NCBI GenBank assembly: GCA_003427395.1
Contig: BFEA01000287.1
Location: 1,740,564-1,778,114, forward strand
Source: Chara braunii
Lineage: Eukaryota; Streptophyta; Charophyceae; Charales; Characeae
Reading direction: 5' to 3'
DNA length: 37,551 bases
A program made the position numbers and the translations under genes. Of the stretch, positions 30,086 to 37,551 are shown one piece after another. The first letter of the stretch is position 1; every line of letters starts with the position of its first letter. The notes under the pieces were generated by a model. The model was not told the DNA's origin. It did no database searches and worked only from the letters and a program-made list of their open reading frames with translations.

Positions 30086-31000
30086 CGGACGATAGCAGAG
30101 CCTGCAATGATGTTTCCCTCCGAAAGGGAGGAGGTACCGGTTGCTGGGAGGCCGCTCGGCCTAGGAAGTCACCGCCCAAGAGGCCAGTAGGCCGCTATAT
30201 CTTCCGGAGGAGCAAGTAGCTCCTCCTCATTTGCGGTATGCAAGGATTGGCGACATGCTGCTGAGCCAAGCGCTGGACTGGTACAGCGCTGCCCGGAGGT
30301 GAACGGCAGCTCGGCGCTCAGCCTGGCTATGGCGAACAGCCCAGCCTGAGGAGGAGGAAGAAGGGGGCGAAGGACGAGAGTGGCGAGGCACCTACCTGGC
30401 TATGGTGGACACCATCTTCATCACCTTGTTGGGCGCTGCATCTGGAAGGCCCCAGTTGGGGTAGTGCTGCACCAAGGAAGCTCGAGGCAGAGTCAGGCAT
30501 GGCGGCGTAGTCAGCAGCGGCATAGCTGCTTTGGGTTGTCCTTTGGACAGGAGTGCAGCGCCATAGCTGCTTGTGTTGTCCTGTGCACAGAGAGGGGCAG
30601 AGCCCTCAGTTGTCCACCATAGCCTAGGCTTGTGAGAAGTTGAAGAAGGGGGGGAAGCCATAGCTATGGTGGACCTGTTGTGGTTGTGGTTGTGTCAGCA
30701 GTAAGAGGGAACTTCGGATATTGATTCTGGTTCATCCACTCATTGTTATTATTATCATTGGGAAGAAGAATAAGATTGGAGAAGTTAAGGAGGAGGAGGA
30801 AGGTGGAGAGAGAAGGGGGATTTGTCATTGATCTGGCTGGTGTACATCTACTTCTTCTTCTTCTTCTTCTTTCTCTCTTCTCTGGTCTCTATCTCTTTGC
30901 AAGTGCTTTCATTTCTTTCGCAATTGGGTGGCATTGTCTTCCATTGTGAAGTTGCACTTTGGGAATGACCAGGATCGTAACACTAGGACCTTCCCTGATC
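30086..31000. other. Repeat-like sequence, no recognised gene
   Basis: Contains repeated AGCTGCT, CATAGC and GGTTGTCCT words near 30520-30600 and a (TTC)n tract at about 30850-30871. It separates two LTR-like repeats. No domains were found. Confidence 0.4.
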
Positions 31001-31007
31001 CTTGCAT

Positions 31008-31084
31008 GGCCGGGCCGTCCGGGAAAATTGGGTGACCTGGGCGGCCCGGCTGGTAGCCTAGGTCAACACTATATAGAGTTGACC
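31008..31084 (+). promoter_or_regulatory. GC hairpin plus TATA-in-hairpin module
   Basis: GCCGGGCCGTCC pairs with GGGCGGCCCGGC, followed by TGGTAGCCTAGGT. Next, GGTCAAC and GTTGACC flank ACTATATAGA. The TATA-like core matches 2419-2428, but the stem sequence differs. It may be the core promoter of an LTR or other retroelement. Confidence 0.35.
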
Positions 31085-31852
31085 CAGCCACTGTGTTGGA
31101 CATTCTGCCTTGCGCTGGCTTGTTCCTGGTGTGACGACGCAAGGCTGCTGGAGCTTTATGCTGGCGCCAGATTCTGCGTGTGGGTGCCAGCCTTGAGGGA
31201 GCTTATGCTGCGGACGTGGCCATAGCCACATAGATTTCGACATTGTTAGGAGTGCGGGCGATGAGGAGGAGGATCTGGACTGTGAGATTGGTGTGTGTGT
31301 GATGAGGGGAATCTTACCTGGACCATTCAAGACCTCGCGTGTGATATGCTGCTCGTCTCCAAGTGGATGAAGAAGATCTGCACCATCCTCCCTAATTGCT
31401 GCTGACGTGTATGGAGGATGGGCGCCCTGGTGTGACGTGCTCATTGTGTATGTCAGAGGTCATCAGAGGAATACTGTATTGCTGAGGTGGCGAGAGAGGG
31501 AGATGCCCGTGGAGGAAGTGGGCTTGAGGAGGGGCTATTGCTTCATTGATTCGTGTGGGAACTCTCGTCCTCCTCCTCTCTCTCTTCTCCCCCTTCTCTC
31601 ACTCTCTTCTCTGAGGTTCGAGATATTGGAAGATTGCATACACTTTGGGCATGGAGTATTGCTGCGCTGAGTCAGACTTGTATGACGACATTCATGAGCT
31701 TCTCATCTGTCTGAGTTCATTGCACTGCAATGACAACACCAATAAACCAGATTGCGACATCTCACAGAAGACCAGACATGATTAATCCGAACTGAAAGCA
31801 GGAAACCAAAGCGAAGTGCACACCAAATAAGAGCGAGCAATACACTGAAGTG
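31085..31852. other. Possible LTR continuation, no gene
   Basis: Contains a CTCC/CTCT-rich stretch near 31570-31612. The resemblance to the region after the 2.4-kb TATA hairpin is only in composition. No domain is recognised. Confidence 0.4.
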
Positions 31853-32280
31853 TTAGGATCTGCCAAACACGGACTGAGACAGATGATTTCTGAATTTTGC
31901 CAATGGAACGCATCCCTTGCTGAGTTTCCCGCTTGTTGCTGAGTTAGTGTGTGCGTGCTTGCTGGTCTGCATGCCTGTCTGAGTGCTTGTCGGTTTGAGT
32001 GTGGGTGTGACCCTCGAGGGTGCTTGTCCGCGTGGAAGGCCCAAAGGGCCGGTACTTACCTGTGGCCGTGGCATTGGAAAACACTCAAGTGGTGGGGAAA
32101 GAGGCCCACGACACGTGAAGCACCGGAAAAACAGTCAAGTAGCAGGTAGGCCGGTACCACACCACGTAGAGGTAGATGTGCCGGGTACTCGAGGCAGTTG
32201 GCATTTTTAGAGGCCCAGTACTTGTAGGCTAGGTCTAGGCAAGTACCAGTCCAACCAGTCTGAGTATAGGGCCTGTCGGC
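31853..32280 (+). repeat. LTR-like repeat, copy 2
   Basis: Begins TGTTAGGATCTGCCAAACAC and carries GCCTGTCTGAGTGCTTGTCG, CTTACCTGTGGCCGTG, AGTCAAGTAGCAGGTAGGC and GGCATTTTTAGAGGCCCAGT. It is diverged from copy 1, so the two are probably independent insertions rather than an intact LTR pair. Confidence 0.7.
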
Positions 32281-33305
32281 AGGGTTGCACCCCCCGACGG
32301 TCGATGGCCCTTGACTGGTCGGCACCTACCGGTCGGGGGTCGTCAGCACCCCGCAAAATAAATAAATAAATAAAATCTCTGGGGTCCAGAACTCCTAATA
32401 ACACCACCAACACCCCCATAACGGCCCCCAATACCCCCATACACCCCCCCAACACCCCCAAACTGCCCCCAACACCCCCCTATACCCCCCCTTTACTTCA
32501 ACCCCCCCACCCCCCATCCCCAAAAGTTTCTCAGCGGATTTGGTCTGTACTCTGCAAGCGCAGTACAGCCCCAACTCAGATTTGAAAAAAAAAACAGTGG
32601 ATGCACTGGATGTTTTTTTTTTGTTGAAAAGAGCTTGGTTTTAATCCTCCACGTAATTATCAAAGCTGGTCCCCGCGGGAGCTCAGCTAAAAGGGAAAAA
32701 GTAATGAAAGCCAACCAGAGGCTACTTACTCTTCCTGGAAACTAGTTTTTGTCCTTTAAAACCCTAGACCCCGTTCCTTCTTCTGCCTGATACTGGATGT
32801 CTGCCCCTCTTGTGGGGATCCTCCTGCTGTGTGAAGGCCCCTTTTTTAACAATCCTGAGTCCTCTACGATCAGGTGTAAGCCCCCTCAACAACCTTAAGT
32901 CCTCTACAATCAGGTCCCAGCCCGCTCCTCTCAGCTGGAAGGCTGTGAGGTTGGCGTCCCTGCCTGTTGCTCGAAACCAGCCTTTCCTGTGGGGACCCTC
33001 CTGCTGTGTCGATGCCCTTTTTAACAACTCTGGGTCCTTTGTGGTCTGGCCTAAGTCCGCTCCTCTCAGCTGGGAGGCTGTCAGATCGGTGTATTCGGCG
33101 AGAGCGGGGTTATCCAAACTGAGGCCGAAGGAATGATCCACAGCTGTTCCTCACGCCCTGAGTCCCAAGCTTTCGTAGATATTTCACCTGCTGCCGTTTT
33201 TCCCTTTTGTTGACTGGTCGGCAGACTGCCAACCGGTCAGCCCTACTGGTCGGCTGCAATACGGTTGGCGGTCGGGGTCGACGGTCGGCAGGGATGCAAC
33301 CCTGG
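32278..33305. repeat. C-rich tract and tandem repeat between inverted ends
   Basis: The left end (CAGGGTTGCACCCCCCGACG) and right end (GGCAGGGATGCAACCCTGG, reverse) are diverged inverted repeats rich in CCGGTCGG. Inside are CCCCCAA/CACCCCC tracts (32399-32520) and a diverged tandem duplication: about 32806-32955 against 32985-33085, sharing CCTCCTGCTGTGT and GCTCCTCTCAGCTGG. An unclassified element is likely. Confidence 0.45.
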
Positions 33306-33614
33306 TCCATGGTACTGGCACTTGCCCGGGGCAGGAGGAGGAAGGAAAGGGGACGAGGTGGTGGGCGAGGGGGGAAGGAGGGGGGAAGTGCATGAGCGGA
33401 AGTGAAAGAAAAAACACAAGATTCTTGAAATACCTGTTGTTCTTCACTGCAGTGCTGTGTCTGTCATTCTGCAGAAAATAATATCATGAGGGGGAGTGAG
33501 GGGGGTCGGAGGCGGGGGGAGGAGGGGCATAGGTGAAGAACAAACAAGAGAGAATGCACAATACTGAGACATGTTCTCCTTCATTGTACATCTATGTCTG
33601 TGACTCTGCGGCAG

Positions 33615-34522
33615 ATATTGTCAGGCAGCATGAAGGCTGTCAGATTGGCCACCCAATTATGCAATACGGAGACTCAACGGGAGATTGTCCAACAGATCGT
33701 GTCATCCCAATTTGAATCTCAGTCTCAGGCGGTGGCGAGTGAGGGAGGTAGCTTCCATGGCAAACCACAGACTGCTCTGCCTGATCTTGGAGTTTCTAGG
33801 GTGTGCATAACCGGAGGGGAGTTAGCATTGGTATCGGAAACGGGAAACCTCCATCAGCGAGCGTGTGTGATGGCTTCCGCGCTAATATCGCTGCGGCCAG
33901 AGGTGGAGATACCGAGCGTGTGGGATGTGCTAAGAGTGTTGGCGAATGTATGCACAGAGGTTGATCCCTGGCAAGGAAGTCAAGGGCAGGGAGATGGACT
34001 GGTTGTGGCGATGGCGATAGCGTCGATCCTCAACAAGATGAAGGTATCGGAGGTAGACAAGGGTGTACGCATCGTTGTGACAGAAGAGCTGCTGTTACAA
34101 GTTGAGGGAGATGAGGGAAAAGGGTTGCGGCGGGAATCTATAGACGAGTTGCGGCGGATGCAGCGTGTGGTAGGTGCACTTGCTTGGATAGGTAAGGGTC
34201 TTTCCATGAGAGGGCATATGGGGCTAGCAGCGATTGTCGACAAGTTTATGGGACTGCTTCAATCAGTAGAGTACTCTGCTGCCGTGAGCAAAGTCTCGTC
34301 GCAGGATCGCTCAGCAGAGAGCCCAGAAGATGTACGAAGGGAGAGGGACGAAGTGATCAGAGCTGCTGCAAGAGGCTTGGGCTTGATTGTCGCTGAAAGG
34401 CATGAGTGTCTCAACAAGGCAACCTATGGGAATGTGCACATTTTACATAGGCAAAGGGTTTTCACATCGATGGTCAAGCAACTGCTGGAGATTCTGAGAC
34501 TGACTAAGGACTGTCAGCCAAG
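33615..34522 (+). CDS. MMS19: MMS19/MET18 exon g (C-terminal HEAT region)
   Basis: About 302 residues starting ILSGSMKAVRLATQLCNTETQREIVQQIVSSQF. This matches the MMS19 block with AM..M+.AVG...ESQ..I+QKAY.V+SS. Later, VVGALAWIGKGLSMRGH is the signature plant MMS19 block (LAWIGKGLLMRG), and HECLNKATYGNVHILHRQRVFTSMV matches the CLN+...IR.LYKQRFF segment. The acceptor TGACTCTGCGGCAG ends at 33614, phase 0, compatible with exon e or the micro-exon. The donor is CAGCCAAG|GTATAAT at 34522/34523, phase 2. Reading through it loses similarity before a stop at 34608-34610. Roughly 190 more residues are expected downstream and were not found before the window end. The assignment to MMS19 is strong. Confidence 0.85.
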
Positions 34523-35009
34523 GTATAATGCCTGGAGGAAAGTTTCAACCCCTGAAGCTGCTCCCATAGTTATGGAAAAGACCTGGATAATGTTATGTCT
34601 TGACTCTTGATTGGGAAAATTTACTAAGAGAAGATGTTGAAAACTTGATTGACCGAGTGATCGGTGGTTATGACTGTCAATGACAAAACTGTGAGAAAAA
34701 CAAGTTAACTGAACACATGTCGAAGGCTCTACTGCTGCTGCTGATGGAGCGAAACACATTCAAAAGGCATTCAAACAATGTAATGTGGTGTCTTGCATGG
34801 GGACTTTGACTTAATAACTTTCACAATAACTGTTGGATTGGAGTTGATCCAAGGTGTTTTCTGGTAAGGAATGCAAGCATGAGTCGCTGATCTCTGTATC
34901 AGTTGTATAATTGTGCAGGGTGTGGGTGTGAAACTTAAGGTGTTCAGAATGTGTGTGGTTGTGAGGCCCACCGATGGGCGCCAACACAGCCAGTAAAGTG
35001 ACTGCTGCT

Positions 35010-35011
<2 letters not shown>
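34523..35011. other. Start of the next MMS19 intron
   Basis: Unrecognised sequence after the donor at 34523. No transposon is identified in this part. Confidence 0.4.
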
Positions 35012-35073
<62 letters not shown>

Positions 35074-35080
35074 TGTGTGT

Positions 35081-35121
<41 letters not shown>

Positions 35122-35133
35122 TGTTTGTGTGTG
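35012..35133. repeat. Compound (CT)n(GT)n microsatellite
   Basis: CT repeats to 35070 are followed by interrupted GT repeats. This is the same kind of compound repeat that probably fills the gap at 15.4 kb. Confidence 0.96.
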
Positions 35134-35880
35134 AACCCGTTCAAAATCCAATGAAATAGATGGTTGAGGTAAGCATTGCACAAGGTATGAAACTCAAAAA
35201 AGACGAAGTGGGTAATGGAGGAAGAAGCTTGGTGTATAAGCAGTGTCCTGTTACCACAAATGAAGATCAAAAGTTTTTGGACTCTATACTGCCGTCTTCC
35301 CCGAGCATAAAGCACCCTCATTTTGACTGTATGGCACCAGAAAGGTGGAATTCATAATAAGGATGCGTTGTGTTCGGGGGAAGATGGCAGTCGATAGCAT
35401 TTTCGGCAAATGACATACCAAAATTTTAAGTCATATATAAATGAAATTATTATATATCTTGAAACTTATTATATAGGTATGAAAGGATTCCACACTCTGT
35501 CTATGGCCGAGTCGCAGTCCCGCAGTCCCACCTGGGACCAGTCTTAGTTAGTCCCGGTAGGTCTTAGGGCCAGGGTCCTAGGAGTCTGCTAGGGTCTAGA
35601 GGCCGAAGGGTCGTAGTCCAGCAGGGTCCTTTAGGTGGGCGGTTAGAAGTCGTAGGCCCAGTACCCGACAAGAAAGTCCACAGGCCCAAAGTCCAATTGT
35701 GTACCAGCATCCTAGGAAAGTCCAGTAAGTTCAGGAGAGGAAGACGAGAGCCATAGCTGCAGGGTCAAAGTAGAGATAGAGTAGGAGCGAGAGAGACAGA
35801 GAGGTTTGCGAGTGCATTCAGAGAGCAAGTGTGAGCAGTCCAAGAATAGATATATATATCATCACAAACAGATATATATA
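35134..35880. other. Unassigned sequence, AGTCC/GGTCC-rich
   Basis: From 35510 to 35730 the words CAGTCC, GGTCCTA, AAGTCC and AGTCGTAG recur, giving a loosely repetitive LTR-like stretch. No coding homology. Confidence 0.4.
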
Positions 35881-35882
35881 TA

Positions 35883-36070
35883 ATATATATATATATATAT
35901 CGTCAAATAGAACTGCCCGGTAAACCGTAGGCAGAGAGGGAGAAGAGGACAACAAACGAGGGGCTGTGACAAACTGTTTCGTCGGAGTTTCACCGACTAT
36001 ATATATATATCCTCTTCTCTCTCTCTGCCTACGGTTTACCGGGCAGTTTTGTTTGTGACGATATATATAT
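35883..36070. mobile_element. Foldback MITE-like element with AT-rich ends
   Basis: The left arm (about 35889-35949) and right arm (36011-36070) are inverted repeats sharing CTACGGTTTACCGGGCAGTT. Both end in (AT)n, and another (AT)n lies in the loop. A second copy of the family lies at 12308-12412. Noncoding. Confidence 0.8.
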
Positions 36071-36269
36071 ACGTTGTCCGTAGACATAAGACTCTACAGC
36101 CGCCATCCAATGCAACACGCTTTCTTCCCTTTTGCCGGTGTACGTCCATGAAATTTTAACTTTAATTTTGTTGCTGGTCCCAACTCCTTCTTCTCACTGT
36201 CTTCCCCTTCCTTTCTTATCTCCATCTCCGTCACCACCTCCTCCTCCGCCGCTGCCCTGCACTATTCTG

Positions 36270-37178
36270 TCAATCACGGCTGGAGTGATCATCCACTTTG
36301 TTTATATAGGACTGAATGTGCAGATCTACGTCCTTGGCGGACTCCTGCAAAAAGGTGTTCCATACATTTTCAAATTCCAGTTGATTCGTTTCAACTTTCT
36401 GCAAGGTCCTATTGATTGTAGCAACGTCCTGTTTCGTATGGAGAACTGTTTCAGTTAGGAGGGCAAGTTTTTCTTCAGTAGCCGCTTGTTTTTCCTTTTG
36501 TGCATGTAGCTCGATGTGTAACCTCGCCCCCTCTGCTTGCAACTTCTTTCTATCATCAAGCTCTTTGCGCTTTGTCGCTAGCATCTTGCTATGTAGTTCA
36601 GTGCGTTTTTCTTCCANCATCNNTTNTNTCTCNCTTTGANCTGTTACTAGTGCTAGCCTTGCTATGAATGTGTCTCGTTCTTCTTCTGTCTCTTCTAACT
36701 TGTCACTGGAATAAGAATACTGGTCATACCAGTCCAATGGCTTGACAAATACTTCTCCCCGGATCTCACTTGTCTCGCCACTTTCTGCACGCCGCCTGAT
36801 AAGTCTCTCTCCCCCTTCTTCAGAGGCTTCTTCTTCTTCCTCAATAGTCTGCAATTCATCCTTTATTTCCTGTTCCCACTTTTCCTTTAACTTCCTCTTC
36901 ATCTTCTCTTCTTCTAACTGGGTTTTTTTTTTTAACTCTTCTTCTTTCTTCTTCTTTCTTTCTTCTCTTTCTTTCTTCTTTTCTGCCTGCCGGCGGTGAA
37001 TCTCTACCTGCTCAGCAGGTGTGGGCCCTGGCTTCACTGCTCCTGATCGCATCATCATGCGGGACGTACACACGCGTCCGAACCCCAGTGGGAATATGAA
37101 CCTGAACAGTGGGCCCCACAAGACAGAGAGGGCCAACAGGCCCTGAACGGGATAGTCATCCATGATGACTGCCGGCAC
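36270..37178 (-). CDS. Coiled-coil gag-like ORF, partial
   Basis: The open frame of 302 codons includes a long charged coiled coil. KPGPTPAEQVEIHRRQAEKK is followed by Lys/Glu-rich helices, then FVKPLDWYDQYSYSS and a second helical region ending in KVETNQLEFENVWNTFLQES. The first 40 residues look unlike the rest, so the Met-Met-Met near residue 41 may be the true start. Retrotransposon gag-type proteins have such architecture, but I do not recognise the family. Seven scattered N bases (36617-36640) leave residues undefined. Its minus-strand position inside the probable MMS19 intron argues for a mobile-element origin. Confidence 0.4.
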   Translation of the reverse strand: MPAVIMDDYPVQGLLALSVLWGPLFRFIFPLGFGRVCTSRMMMRSGAVKPGPTPAEQVEIHRRQAEKKKEREERKKKKEEELKKKTQLEEEKMKRKLKEKWEQEIKDELQTIEEEEEASEEGGERLIRRRAESGETSEIRGEVFVKPLDWYDQYSYSSDKLEETEEERDTFIARLALVTXQXEXXXMXEEKRTELHSKMLATKRKELDDRKKLQAEGARLHIELHAQKEKQAATEEKLALLTETVLHTKQDVATINRTLQKVETNQLEFENVWNTFLQESAKDVDLHIQSYINKVDDHSSRD

Positions 37179-37551
37179 AGGAGACCCTCCACCGGATCAC
37201 CAAGATACTATCCCACTTATAGACTTAGTTTTGACTTGCGGTAATGGAGTACTATACTGCCTCTTTCCCTTTTCGACTGTAGAAGGTGCTGCGTACTATC
37301 AACGATAGCTCAGCCTGCAATGAACTTTGAATATGTCCTTTTTTTTTTCTTTTTTTTTTGATGTGCTATCTGGCCTCCTGGATCGAACTTTTGGTAATGT
37401 GTTTCTGTTGTCTTGCTTTCTCTTTTTTTTTTTTGTTGGTACTAACTTGGCTGGTTGCTGGGTGCAGATATGGAGTATAGCGCAGAAGGTCAGATGCAAT
37501 TGGTTCACTTGTCCAACCAGGCAGAGATACTTCGTATACCCTGTTCTTTCT
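37179..37551. other. Intron end or unassigned, T-rich
   Basis: Contains poly(T) tracts (near 37338-37359 and 37422-37434) and an acceptor-like TTGCTGGGTGCAG near 37466. The following open frame has no MMS19 similarity and its phase does not fit the exon at 34522. Confidence 0.4.

Noticed and set aside
29609-32280. Complete LTR retrotransposon bounded by the two direct repeats
   Set aside because: Only about 1.8 kb lies between them, with no gag or pol frames, and the copies are too diverged to be a recent LTR pair.
37467-37551. Next MMS19 exon at the window end
   Set aside because: Phase 2 is required after 34522. The GTGCAG acceptor gives a stop in that phase, and the open frames show no MMS19 similarity.

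Overview
This is a eukaryotic nuclear window, most likely from a green plant or streptophyte alga. Long CT/GA microsatellites, LINE and Ty3/gypsy relics and plant-like MMS19 exons would fit a repeat-bloated charophyte such as Chara; that assignment is inference. No bacterial operons, rRNA or CRISPR are visible. Most open frames are shadows in repeats.

The host content is one split gene on the + strand, recognised by protein similarity as MMS19/MET18, the HEAT-repeat scaffold of the cytosolic iron-sulfur targeting complex. Its visible exons are at 3713-4757, 5077-5525, 12466-12533, 14902-15010, about 17349-17534, possibly 17917-17937, and 33615-34522. Splice phases are compatible along this chain (1/1, 0/0, 2/2, 0/0, 0/0). 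About 260 N-terminal residues are expected upstream of 3713 and about 190 C-terminal residues beyond 34522. Neither is visible here, so the gene probably starts before the window and ends after it.

Layout: 1-3712 holds back-to-back Ty3/gypsy reverse transcriptase relics, CT microsatellites, a 109-bp direct repeat and LTR-like sequence. The 6.9-kb intron 5526-12465 holds a 1.35-kb element with 25-bp terminal inverted repeats, a 69-bp-arm foldback, a 27-bp minisatellite, a GA microsatellite and a tRNA-like relic. The introns at 12534-17348 carry copies of an unclassified dispersed repeat and a 122-bp assembly gap between GT and GA microsatellites. The 16-kb intron 17535-33614 contains a degenerate, nearly complete LINE on the - strand (about 26.1 to 18.5 kb), G- and C-rich tracts and several LTR-like repeats. 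The last part, 34523-37551, holds a CT/GT microsatellite, a second copy of an inverted-repeat element shared with 12.3 kb, and a coiled-coil gag-like frame on the - strand.

The unusual signals are the interstitial telomere-like motif where the LINE 3' end should lie, a TATA-like core inside hairpins whose stems differ but still pair in two repeats, and transposable elements lying close to the small MMS19 exons. I found no convincing new multi-gene system. The window is best read as one essential-type gene stretched by transposons.
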